Below the pieces are notes generated by a model. It saw only the letters and a list, made by a program, of their open reading frames with translations. It was not told where the DNA came from and ran no database searches. The position numbers and the translations under genes are program-made. From positions 1 through 36,816 of the forward strand of contig NZ_WTLB01000041.1 in assembly GCF_011378855.1 (NCBI RefSeq): 36,816 nt of DNA, read 5' to 3'. The DNA comes from Pseudoalteromonas sp. Z1A8 (GTDB lineage: Bacteria > Pseudomonadota > Gammaproteobacteria > Enterobacterales > Alteromonadaceae). Shown in pieces: positions 26,414 to 34,129 of the stretch. Every line of letters starts with the position of its first letter. The stretch's first letter is position 1.

Positions 26414-27319
26414 TTAAATCGCTTTTGCCTCTAAAGTTTGCGCAATATTCCACAACGCACTGATTGCAGGGTCATTTAACTCTTTCCTTAATACTGCCAA
26501 ACCAATATCAAACCCATCAGGCGCTTGCATTTTTGGTGTTAGTATTTGTACTTTATCTTGCAGTGGGCTGTTATCTAGCACTATTTTAGGGACCATTGCG
26601 ACACCTAATCCTAAGCTCACCATAGAGACCATTGCTTCGTGCCCAGCAACTTGGGCGTAAATCTTTCCGTGAATATTATTTTTACGCCACCAGTGTTCTA
26701 ATCTTTGGCGAGAAAAGCCTTGCTCTGGCACAATAAATTCCAAATCAGACCAATTAATATCATCACCATTTTGTGTTAGCTTTTGTGTGATCGGGCATTG
26801 AATTTTTGGGCCAATTAATAAAAGCGGAGAGTGACCAATATCAACAAAAGCAATTTGCGCTGGTAATTTACTTGGCTTAGCTGCAATAGCCATTAATTCG
26901 TGTCCATCTAGCACGCGGTTTATAGCAAGTGCAGGATCTCCTGTATTTAATGTTATTTCTATATACTGATGCTGCGCACGAAGTTGCTCTAATATTTGAT
27001 GTAAAAAACTATAGGATGCAGTAACCGAGCAATAAATACTTACTTTTCCGTAAATATGTTGCTGTGGATCTTTTACATTCGCTTTAAAGCGCTGCCAATT
27101 AGCAAGCGTCGCTGTCGCGTAATCAATAAACGACTCACCTTCTCGCGTTAATTTAACACTGCGGTTATCGCGTATAAATAATGCGACACCTACTTCCTCC
27201 TCTAAATGCTTTATATTGCGGCTTAAAGTTGGTGCACTTATATGGCAAAGCTCACTTGCACGCCCAAAGTGAAGTGTTTTAGCCAACGCTAAAAAGTAGT
27301 TTAAATGTTTATGATCCAT
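26414..27319 (-). CDS. ilvY: LysR-family activator IlvY
   Basis: A 301-residue LysR-type regulator. The N-terminal helix-turn-helix reads MDHKHLNYFLALAKTLHFGR and SELCHISAPTLSRNIKHLEE, close to IlvY. The effector-binding domain runs from about 90 to the end. In E. coli IlvY activates ilvC when bound to acetolactate or acetohydroxybutyrate and represses itself. The divergent placement next to ilvC with a 138-base shared region that holds two inverted repeats supports the same scheme here. Confidence 0.93.
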   Translation of the reverse strand: MDHKHLNYFLALAKTLHFGRASELCHISAPTLSRNIKHLEEEVGVALFIRDNRSVKLTREGESFIDYATATLANWQRFKANVKDPQQHIYGKVSIYCSVTASYSFLHQILEQLRAQHQYIEITLNTGDPALAINRVLDGHELMAIAAKPSKLPAQIAFVDIGHSPLLLIGPKIQCPITQKLTQNGDDINWSDLEFIVPEQGFSRQRLEHWWRKNNIHGKIYAQVAGHEAMVSMVSLGLGVAMVPKIVLDNSPLQDKVQILTPKMQAPDGFDIGLAVLRKELNDPAISALWNIAQTLEAKAI

Positions 27320-27332
27320 ACCTAATCCTGCA

Positions 27333-27347
27333 TTTCATATTATGAAA
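27333..27347. promoter_or_regulatory. Candidate IlvY site near the ilvY start
   Basis: TTTCATA-T-TATGAAA is a perfect 7+1+7 inverted repeat 14 bases upstream of the ilvY ATG. By position it could serve autorepression by IlvY. It also fits the loose LysR T-N11-A rule. Confidence 0.4.
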
Positions 27348-27406
27348 CACTTTAATTCAAATATATCATTTTACGCAAGCAACGATTTTACATATGGTGT
27401 TTGTAA

Positions 27407-27424
27407 GCGCAATAAACATTGCGC
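27407..27424. promoter_or_regulatory. Candidate IlvY activator site upstream of ilvC
   Basis: GCGCAAT-AAAC-ATTGCGC is a perfect 7+4+7 inverted repeat in the ilvY-ilvC gap, about 33 bases before the ilvC ATG. It is the most G+C-rich symmetric site in this A+T-rich gap. Confidence 0.45.
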
Positions 27425-27457
27425 ATCTAACAAACATGACTCTATAGGACACTAACA

Positions 27458-28930
27458 ATGGCGAATTATTTCAATACCTTACCTTTACGCGAACAATTAG
27501 CGCAATTAGCGCAATGTGAATTTATGGACGCAGGCGAATTTGCTGATGGCGTTGATGCTCTTAAAGGTAAAAAGCTGGTTATTGTAGGTTGTGGCGCACA
27601 AGGTTTAAACCAAGGCTTAAATTTACGTGATTCTGGTTTAGATGTTTCTTATACATTACGCGCATCAGCTATTTCTGAGCGTCGCCAATCATTTTTAAAT
27701 GCATCTGAAAATGGTTTTACAGTAGGCACATACGAAGAATTAATTCCTACAGCTGACGTAGTACTTAATTTAACGCCAGATAAGCAACATACCGCTGTAG
27801 TAAGTGCAATTATGCCACTTATGAAAAAAGACTCTACTCTTGCTTATTCTCATGGATTTAATATTGTTGAAGAAGGCATGCAAGTACGTGAAGACATTAC
27901 TGTAATCATGGTTGCGCCTAAGTGTCCTGGTTCTGAAGTACGTGAAGAATACAAACGCGGTTTTGGTGTGCCAACTCTGATCGCGGTTCACCCAGAAAAT
28001 GACCCTCAAGGTCTTGGTTTAGCACAAGCAAAAGCCTATGCAGCTGGAACAGGCGGACATCGCGCAGGTGTACTTAAATCATCATTTATTGCTGAAGTTA
28101 AGTCTGATTTAATGGGCGAGCAAACCATTTTATGTGGCATGTTACAAACCGGCTCTATTTTATGTTTTGATAAAATGGTAGAAAAAGGCATTGATGCTGG
28201 TTATGCATCAAAATTAATTCAATACGGCTGGGAAGTAATTACCGAAGCACTTAAGTACGGTGGTGTTACTAACATGCTTGACCGCCTTTCAAACCCTGCA
28301 AAAGTAAAAGCGTTTGAACTAAGTGAAGAACTTAAATTAATTATGCGCCCACTTTATAACAAGCACCAAGATGACATCATCGACGGGACCTTCTCACGCA
28401 CTATGATGGAAGACTGGAATAACGATGACGTAAACTTACTTAAATGGCGCGCAGAAACAGCAGAAACTAACTTTGAAAAGACCCCTGCTGGCGATGTAGA
28501 AATCTCAGAACAAGAATTTTTTGATAACGGTATTTTAATGGTAGCAATGGTTAAAGCAGGTGTTGAACTTGCATTTGAAACTATGACAGCAGCCGGCATT
28601 ATCGAAGAATCAGCTTACTACGAGTCATTACACGAAACGCCATTAATCGCTAATACTATTGCGCGTAAAAAGCTTTTCGAAATGAACCGTACTATTTCTG
28701 ATACTGCAGAATACGGCTGTTACTTATATAACCATGCATGTTTACCATTACTTGCTGATTTTATGAAAAACGTTGATACAGACATTATTGGTAAAGGCCT
28801 TGGCGAGCACAGTAACCAAGTTGATAACCAAACATTAATTCAAATTAACGCTGCACTGCGCGAACACCCAGTTGAAAAAGTAGGTGCTAAATTACGTGGC
28901 TACATGTCAGCAATGAAAAAGATTGTTTAA
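27458..28930 (+). CDS. ilvC: Ketol-acid reductoisomerase, class II
   Basis: A 490-residue cytoplasmic enzyme that isomerises and reduces acetolactate or acetohydroxybutyrate with Mg2+ and NADPH, the second common step of valine and isoleucine synthesis. The length marks the long class II form found in gammaproteobacteria. The nucleotide loop is [20 protein letters not shown]; metal ligands lie in [14 protein letters not shown], and a second copy of the knotted domain fills the C-terminal half ([17 protein letters not shown]). AGGA lies eight bases before the ATG. It is divergent from its activator ilvY and followed by a terminator. Confidence 0.98.
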   Translation: MANYFNTLPLREQLAQLAQCEFMDAGEFADGVDALKGKKLVIVGCGAQGLNQGLNLRDSGLDVSYTLRASAISERRQSFLNASENGFTVGTYEELIPTADVVLNLTPDKQHTAVVSAIMPLMKKDSTLAYSHGFNIVEEGMQVREDITVIMVAPKCPGSEVREEYKRGFGVPTLIAVHPENDPQGLGLAQAKAYAAGTGGHRAGVLKSSFIAEVKSDLMGEQTILCGMLQTGSILCFDKMVEKGIDAGYASKLIQYGWEVITEALKYGGVTNMLDRLSNPAKVKAFELSEELKLIMRPLYNKHQDDIIDGTFSRTMMEDWNNDDVNLLKWRAETAETNFEKTPAGDVEISEQEFFDNGILMVAMVKAGVELAFETMTAAGIIEESAYYESLHETPLIANTIARKKLFEMNRTISDTAEYGCYLYNHACLPLLADFMKNVDTDIIGKGLGEHSNQVDNQTLIQINAALREHPVEKVGAKLRGYMSAMKKIV

Positions 28931-28963
28931 CCCTAAACAATAAATGTTTCGCTTGTTAGAAAC

Positions 28964-28996
28964 CAAGCCCATATGTTTTACATGTGGGCTTTTTTA
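28964..28996 (+). terminator. Terminator after ilvC
   Basis: AAGCCCATATGT-TTT-ACATGTGGGCTT (one mispair) is followed by a T tract, about 35 bases past the ilvC stop. Confidence 0.88.
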
Positions 28997-29122
28997 TACT
29001 CATTCATAAAACTTTAACCATCCAACGCTATCTTCTATCCATCTCTTTATAGGCAATATTTAGATCAAAATAAATAATGTGCTAATATAGTCCTCTACTC
29101 AGTTGTAAAATTAATTAATATC

Positions 29123-31042
29123 ATGACGATACAAAACCTTTCTATTACTCAAAAAATCACAGCTTTAGGCAGTGCTATTGCTATATGTGTAGCCGCGCTT
29201 ATTGGCTTGACCTCTTTATACAGCTCAGAAGATATAATTGAGCAACGTATGATTGAGTCAGAGCTACCTAGTAAACTGCAAACAATCAGCAATCACATAG
29301 GCGGTGAAATCAACGAGTTACTCGGTGCTGCTCAGCAACTATCATCGAATGAATTTATTTTACAATGGGCTCAATCAAACAACCAAGATGATACCTTACT
29401 ATTAAAAGAATTAAATCGCGTTGCCCAGCAATACGATTTAGCCACAGCATCTTGGGCAAATAGAGACACTGCACAGTATTGGAATCAGCATGGTTTTTTG
29501 CGTGTGTTAAAAAACGATGCAGCCGATGGCTGGTTTTTTGCTTTTAAGCAATCAAAACAACCTTACTCTATAAGTATTTATCAAGAATCAGCCAATGATG
29601 TAAAAATGTTTATAAATCATCAGCAGGCTAATGGTACTGGTTTAGCAGGTCTTGCAAAAAGCATCACTGATATGCAAAAGCTATTACAGCAATTTAAAAT
29701 TGAGCAAACAGGCTTTGTATTCATTGCAGATAAAAGTGGATTGATTCAGCTTCATAAAGATGCAAGTAAAGTAGCTAAAGCAAATATTGATGATTTATAT
29801 ACTACAAATATCCACAGCCAACTATTTAATAGTAATGGCTTTGCGCTAGAAGAAATCAGCTTAAATGGCGAACCTACTCTTATCGCTGCTACGCCAATTA
29901 AAAATACCGATTTATATGTTGTAGCTCAAGTGCCAAAAAGTGAAGTCTTCGCAAGTGTAAATACCTTACAATGGCAAATTTTTACCTTTACGATAATTAC
30001 AGCATTAGTTGCTAGCTTGATTAGTTACTTACTTGCACGCTCACTTTCATCTCCACTTTCTAAAATGGCTGAGCTATTTTCACGATTAGGCTCTGGCGAT
30101 GCAAACTTAGCGTATCGCTTACCAGAGTCAAGCCAACCAGAGCTTAACAACCTAAGTAATGGCTTTAATCAGTTTATTAATAAAATAGAAGTAGCCATTA
30201 CTCAGGTTGCAAGCGAAAGCCACGATATACGTCAAAGCTCTGATCATGTATTTGAACAAGCCAAACGAAATTCTCAAGCAATAGATCACCAAAAAGAGCA
30301 AACAATCTCTGTCGCAGCCGCCATAAATGAAATGGGCGCGACAGTGCAAGAAATAGCGCAAAGTGCTGCAAATACAGCTAAGTTAACCGATAGCAGCCGC
30401 GAAAATACAATTCAGAGCCACAAGCAGGTATTACAAAGCCAAGCAACTATCTCAGCCCTTGCCAGCGATATTGATGGCATTACAGAGCAAGTAACTTTGC
30501 TTTCTAAAAAGACAGTTGATATTGCAAGTATTGTTGACTCAATTAGAGGTATATCGGATCAAACTAATCTACTTGCTTTAAATGCGGCTATTGAATCTGC
30601 TCGCGCAGGGGAACATGGACGAGGCTTTGCTGTTGTTGCTGATGAAGTACGTGCACTGGCAAACCGCACATCGCAATCAACTACCGAAATCCAATCTATG
30701 ATTGAAGAGCTTACAAGAATATCTGACGATGTAGTTAACGATATTGGTCAATCGAAAGATAAAGCACAGCAAAGCGTTGGTGCTATGCAAAACTCAGTAG
30801 AATTACTTGATACGATAACCGAAACAGCCAATGAGATAAATGATATGGCTACGCTCATAGCGACTGCAACTGAGCAGCAAAGTAATGTGGTTGCCGATGT
30901 AAGTCGTAATATTGAGCAGATTAGCGAAATTAGCGATAAAGCAATGAGCGAACAAATCAATACAGAGCAAGCTATTCGAGACTTAGCAAACAGCGCACAA
31001 ACACTTGATGCACTTGTAGCTACCTTTGAAAAACACCGCTAA
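29123..31042 (+). CDS. Methyl-accepting chemotaxis protein with a Cache-type sensor
   Basis: A 639-residue chemoreceptor. It has a first membrane segment at about 12-33, a large periplasmic region (34-283) that contains a PAS-like module [18 protein letters not shown] typical of dCache sensors, a second segment at about 285-305, and HAMP to about 360. The signalling domain has the tip [20 protein letters not shown] then [15 protein letters not shown]. dCache sensors often bind amino or organic acids, but the ligand is not readable here. The C-terminus lacks a CheR-docking motif. No sigma-28 motif is evident upstream, unlike the other chemoreceptor in the window. Confidence 0.93.
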   Translation: MTIQNLSITQKITALGSAIAICVAALIGLTSLYSSEDIIEQRMIESELPSKLQTISNHIGGEINELLGAAQQLSSNEFILQWAQSNNQDDTLLLKELNRVAQQYDLATASWANRDTAQYWNQHGFLRVLKNDAADGWFFAFKQSKQPYSISIYQESANDVKMFINHQQANGTGLAGLAKSITDMQKLLQQFKIEQTGFVFIADKSGLIQLHKDASKVAKANIDDLYTTNIHSQLFNSNGFALEEISLNGEPTLIAATPIKNTDLYVVAQVPKSEVFASVNTLQWQIFTFTIITALVASLISYLLARSLSSPLSKMAELFSRLGSGDANLAYRLPESSQPELNNLSNGFNQFINKIEVAITQVASESHDIRQSSDHVFEQAKRNSQAIDHQKEQTISVAAAINEMGATVQEIAQSAANTAKLTDSSRENTIQSHKQVLQSQATISALASDIDGITEQVTLLSKKTVDIASIVDSIRGISDQTNLLALNAAIESARAGEHGRGFAVVADEVRALANRTSQSTTEIQSMIEELTRISDDVVNDIGQSKDKAQQSVGAMQNSVELLDTITETANEINDMATLIATATEQQSNVVADVSRNIEQISEISDKAMSEQINTEQAIRDLANSAQTLDALVATFEKHR

Positions 31043-31064
31043 GTAGCTATAACATTACACGCCT

Positions 31065-31108
31065 GCTATGAGCAAAAACTATCTTCGAAGATAGTTTTTG
31101 CTCATAGC
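31065..31108. terminator. Perfect 44-bp palindrome, bidirectional terminator
   Basis: Bases 31065-31086 and 31087-31108 are exact reverse complements, meeting at TTCGAA. The core has AAAAA-CTATCTTC on one side and GAAGATAG-TTTTT on the other, so it works as a terminator in either direction. The outer GCTATGAGC arms extend the pairing to 22 bp. It lies 22 bases past the chemoreceptor stop and 22 before the stop of the convergent GIY-YIG gene. Confidence 0.85.
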
Positions 31109-31130
31109 TAATATTCTTAATTTGAACAAG

Positions 31131-31460
31131 CTAAGCGTTTTCACTATCGCCGCTATTAAACGCTAAAACGTACGCTTCCTTTTTGGCTCTAGTGAGCTTT
31201 TTTAATTGATATTCAAGCTTACTCGCTTCACTTTTATTGCCCACTTGTTGTTGATGGATAAGTAAAAGCGGTCCTTTACCTTTAAGGTTTTTAGCCCCTT
31301 TCCCGGCTTGATGAGTTGCAAAACGTTTTTCAACATTAGTCGTGATCCCGGTGTACCAATGACCTAATCGCGTTTCAACTATATATAAAAACCAAATGGA
31401 CTCAGTTTTTAAAATATTCGTTTCGATGTGTTGTAAACTTTTTTCATTATTAGTGGTCAA
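31131..31460 (-). CDS. GIY-YIG nuclease family protein
   Basis: A 109-residue protein with a single GIY-YIG fold of the YhbQ/UPF0213 type. The signature is split as LYIVETRLGHWYTGITTNVE, where LYI and YTG stand for GIY and YIG. Arg in EKRFATHQAGKGAKN and Glu in SEASKLEYQLKKL are the catalytic Arg and Glu of the family. The start is a TTG preceded by TAAGG at seven bases; no in-frame ATG exists before the domain. Family members are thought to act on DNA, but the role is not established. It converges on the chemoreceptor gene. Confidence 0.87.
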   Translation of the reverse strand: MTTNNEKSLQHIETNILKTESIWFLYIVETRLGHWYTGITTNVEKRFATHQAGKGAKNLKGKGPLLLIHQQQVGNKSEASKLEYQLKKLTRAKKEAYVLAFNSGDSENA

Positions 31461-31567
31461 ATCATTACCTTAACGCCCTTAACACAAAACAATTGCTTAA
31501 AAGGGTTTTACCTTCAGTGACTAATCGGTATCATGCAGATTATAAAAAATAAGGATCACAACTAACA

Positions 31568-31927
31568 ATGCAGTCGTTAAAAACTTTTTCTCTTTGGCTT
31601 ATCGTTGCTTTAACACTTAGTTCAGCAGCTGGTTGCTCTAGCTGGGTATACCGAATTAACATCCCACAAGGCAACTTTTTAGAGCAATCTGATGTTGAAA
31701 AACTTCGTGTAAATATGACTCGAGAGCAAGTTATTTATGTATTAGGTAGACCTATTGCCGAGGATGCCTTTGATAATAACACTTGGCGTTATATTTACAG
31801 CTTCAATAAAGGCCGTAAAAACGAACAAAATAAAGAGTTAGTAATTAACTTTGAAAATGAAAAGTTAGTTTCAATCTCAGGTGATTATGACCAACCTGAA
31901 AACTTTAATACGCCTTTAGAGCAATAA
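31568..31927 (+). CDS. bamE: Outer-membrane assembly lipoprotein BamE
   Basis: A 119-residue lipoprotein of the BAM complex that inserts beta-barrels into the outer membrane. The lipobox is SAAGC with the modified Cys at residue 23, followed by Ser, so Lol sorts it to the outer membrane. The BamE domain shows YRINIPQGNFLEQSDVEKLR, then TREQVIYVLGRPIAEDAF and WRYIYSF, all diagnostic. The neighbouring convergent ratB-ratA and smpB form the usual gammaproteobacterial cluster. A terminator follows at 31947. Confidence 0.96.
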   Translation: MQSLKTFSLWLIVALTLSSAAGCSSWVYRINIPQGNFLEQSDVEKLRVNMTREQVIYVLGRPIAEDAFDNNTWRYIYSFNKGRKNEQNKELVINFENEKLVSISGDYDQPENFNTPLEQ

Positions 31928-31946
31928 TACGCTACTTAATGCCAAT

Positions 31947-31974
31947 AAAAAGGTGAGCAATGCTCACCTTTTTA
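31947..31974 (+). terminator. Terminator after bamE
   Basis: AAAAAGGTGAGCA-ATGCTCACCTTTTT is a strong symmetric hairpin with a T tract, 20 bases past the bamE stop. A MITE-like repeat begins 14 bases later. Confidence 0.88.
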
Positions 31975-31987
31975 GTATTTATAAGTA

Positions 31988-32148
31988 ATACCAACCTGCA
32001 TAAATCTTTGATCAATTTAACGAATTAAATTGCACTATAACGTTGTTAAAAATTTTTTATTTAGAACAACTAGATACAAAAAAATTTGCCTAGTTCTAGC
32101 GTAATTTTCTTAACGTTAAATAGACCCCATATATAAACAGATTGGTAT
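31988..32148. repeat. MITE-like repeat, copy 2 (161 bp, inverted relative to copy 1)
   Basis: It begins ataccaacctg and ends cagattggtat. It is the reverse-complement counterpart of 17731-17891, same length with about eight differences. It lies six bases past the ratB stop and after the bamE terminator, again in the tail-to-tail space of convergent genes. Confidence 0.8.
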
Positions 32149-32154
32149 AAATAA

Positions 32155-32478
32155 TTACCGCTCTATTGGACGTCCACCTGTTATTTTATTTGCCCGACCT
32201 TCATCTTTTGCTTTTTCAGCACGCTTTCTGCGCGCATCTTTAGGGTCTGCAATTAATGGGCGGTATATTTCTATACGGTCACCATCTTTTAGCTCATAGT
32301 TAGCTTTTACAGTTCGATTCCAGACACCTAACGTTAGCGATGTAGCATCTATTTCAGGGCATTTTTCAATAATGCCAGACTGAATAACAGCTTGCTCTAC
32401 TGTAGTCCCTTGTGGCACTTCAATTGATAAACACGTGGCCGTGGTCGGTAATGCAAATACTACCTCAACATTAATCAT
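32155..32478 (-). CDS. ratB: RnfH/RatB family protein
   Basis: A 107-residue ubiquitin-like (beta-grasp) protein, UPF0125. The start MINVEVVFALPTTATCLSIE, GTTVEQAVIQSGI and DGDRIEIYRPLIADPKDARR are the family landmarks. The basic C-terminus (RRKRAEKAKDEGRANK) is usual. Its biochemical role is not settled; it is linked to RatA by gene order in many species. The ATG overlaps the ratA stop by four bases, so translation is coupled. Confidence 0.92.
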   Translation of the reverse strand: MINVEVVFALPTTATCLSIEVPQGTTVEQAVIQSGIIEKCPEIDATSLTLGVWNRTVKANYELKDGDRIEIYRPLIADPKDARRKRAEKAKDEGRANKITGGRPIER

Positions 32479-32915
32479 ACCCGCGCTCCATAAACCTGCT
32501 TTGCACGCTGAGTAAATGCACTCACCATATTTTTGGCTACATCATTAAAAATCTTACCAAAAGCGAGCTCTACTAATTTACTCGAAAATTCAAACTCTAA
32601 CTCTAACTGTACTTTACACGCTTTAGTATCAAGCGCTTGAAAGTGCCAGCGCCCTTTTAACATCTTAAATGGACCATCAACAAGGCGCAGTAACACGGTT
32701 TGTTCATCAACAAAGGTGTTTTCGGTGGTAAACCACTTTTTTATACCCGCCTTAGATATTTCTAAACTCGCGGTCATGTTATTATTGTGCTGTGAAACAA
32801 TTTTTGAGTCTGAGCAATTTGGTAAAAACTGTGAATAAGCTTCTACATCATTAACTAGATCAAACATCTCTTTAGTGCTGTACATAACCAGCGCACTTTT
32901 TTCTATTTGTGGCAT
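32475..32915 (-). CDS. ratA: Ribosome association toxin RatA / coenzyme Q-binding START-like protein
   Basis: A 146-residue START-like protein, homologous to E. coli RatA (YfjG) and to yeast Coq10. The start MPQIEKSALVMYSTKEMFDL is characteristic, with the NDVEAYSQFLPNC stretch next and a long C-terminal helix (ELAFGKIFNDVAKNMVSAF). RatA was reported to block 70S formation; the Coq10 likeness points to ubiquinone chaperoning. The ATG at 32915 has GGGAG five bases before it; a start four codons earlier is less likely. It is co-directional with ratB and divergent from smpB. Confidence 0.94.
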   Translation of the reverse strand: MPQIEKSALVMYSTKEMFDLVNDVEAYSQFLPNCSDSKIVSQHNNNMTASLEISKAGIKKWFTTENTFVDEQTVLLRLVDGPFKMLKGRWHFQALDTKACKVQLELEFEFSSKLVELAFGKIFNDVAKNMVSAFTQRAKQVYGARV

Positions 32916-33062
32916 ACTCACTCCCAACTGTGTGGGCGAATTTTAGCAAGCTTTGCGCGTTTCCCCAAATTTTCATACTGCTTAAATTAAAGCTTAACTT
33001 TTAAAAGCATTATTAAAAAAATCGATGTAAAACATCTCACATTACGTATATTATAGGGCACT

Positions 33063-33542
33063 ATGGCTAAGAAAAATTCATCAAAATCGACAAGTAATAC
33101 CATCGCGCTAAACAAAAAAGCGCGACATGAGTATTTTTTACACGATAAGTTTGAAGCGGGTGTTGAACTACAAGGCTGGGAAGTTAAAAGTATCCGAGCT
33201 GGTAAAGTAAATATCACAGAAACTTATATTCATCTTAAAAATGGCGAAGCATTTTTACTTGGCAGTCAAATTCAGCCACTTATTAGTGCATCGACCCATG
33301 TAATTTGCGATCCGCTACGTTATCGTAAATTGCTATTAAGCAGACGCGAACTTGACCGTTTATTCGGTGCTACAGAGCGCGATGGCTATTCTTTAATAGC
33401 CACAGCGATGTACTGGAAAAACTGCTGGGTAAAACTTGAGTTTCATTTAGCAAAAGGTAAGAAATTACACGACAAACGCGAAGACGGTAAAGATAAAGAC
33501 TGGTCGCGTGAAAAAGAACGCTTAATGAAGCATAAAGCATAA
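33063..33542 (+). CDS. smpB: SsrA-binding protein SmpB
   Basis: A 159-residue partner of tmRNA in trans-translation, which rescues stalled ribosomes and tags their products. Signatures are [45 protein letters not shown] and the basic C-terminal tail [18 protein letters not shown] that enters the empty mRNA channel. No tmRNA gene was seen after it in the window, although ssrA often lies beside smpB. A terminator follows at once. Confidence 0.97.
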   Translation: MAKKNSSKSTSNTIALNKKARHEYFLHDKFEAGVELQGWEVKSIRAGKVNITETYIHLKNGEAFLLGSQIQPLISASTHVICDPLRYRKLLLSRRELDRLFGATERDGYSLIATAMYWKNCWVKLEFHLAKGKKLHDKREDGKDKDWSREKERLMKHKA

Positions 33543-33544
33543 TT

Positions 33545-33573
33545 AAAAACGCCTAATTTATTAGGCGTTTTTA
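33545..33573 (+). terminator. Terminator after smpB
   Basis: AAAAACGCCTAA-TTTA-TTAGGCGTTTTT is a strong hairpin with flanking A and T tracts, two bases past the smpB stop. Confidence 0.9.
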
Positions 33574-33597
33574 ATTTCACCTATATAAAAGCTCAAA

Positions 33598-33809
33598 TAA
33601 TACCAATTCGCTTAATTAAGTAATCTATTATGAGATAAGAAAATGGTGTCGATAACAAGACAAAAACTTGTTATTTAGCCATTCTCAGCAATTGCTCCTG
33701 CATTACCCCACCTCCTGTATCTATGCAGTCGTAAATCAGAAAATTTCAATGCCTTTAGCATCAACTTTAACTCCTCAAATTGATTAAGTATTATTGCGAA
33801 TTGGTATTA
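33598..33809. repeat. MITE-like element with 14-bp terminal inverted repeats (212 bp)
   Basis: It begins TAATACCAATTCGC and ends with the exact reverse complement GCGAATTGGTATTA. There is no coding capacity. The outer ataccaat is shared with the 161-bp repeats at 17731 and 31988, but the interior differs, so it is a related but separate type. It lies in the 587-base gap between smpB and the TonB-dependent receptor; the remaining stretch (33810-34129) is very A+T-rich and must hold the receptor promoter, but I see no clear regulatory box. Confidence 0.72.
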
Positions 33810-34129
33810 CATAATTGAGTAAATTAAAAGCAGAAAAACAGACATAAATTTTTAATTTATAGAAATATATTATTACAAATTATTTTAATCATTAGCTATT
33901 CCACACATGGCTTCATCTAGCTATATAACAATTATTAACCCTATGCCCTATTCACGCTTAGTTTTACCTAGAAAACAAAGTACAAATAAGGTCATAAAAC
34001 CCACAAAAAAGCATTAAAACTAATACTTAAATCAAAAATTAAGCTAATTGCTAACACTTAAGTTACATGATATTAATACCCGCGCTTGTTAAGCAAATAA
34101 TTTTACAATATATCAACAAGGACTTAAGG

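Noticed and set aside
33574..34129. Expected tmRNA gene (ssrA) after smpB
   Set aside because: I found neither the tRNA-like ends nor a tag reading frame in the gap; it holds a MITE-like element and A+T-rich sequence.
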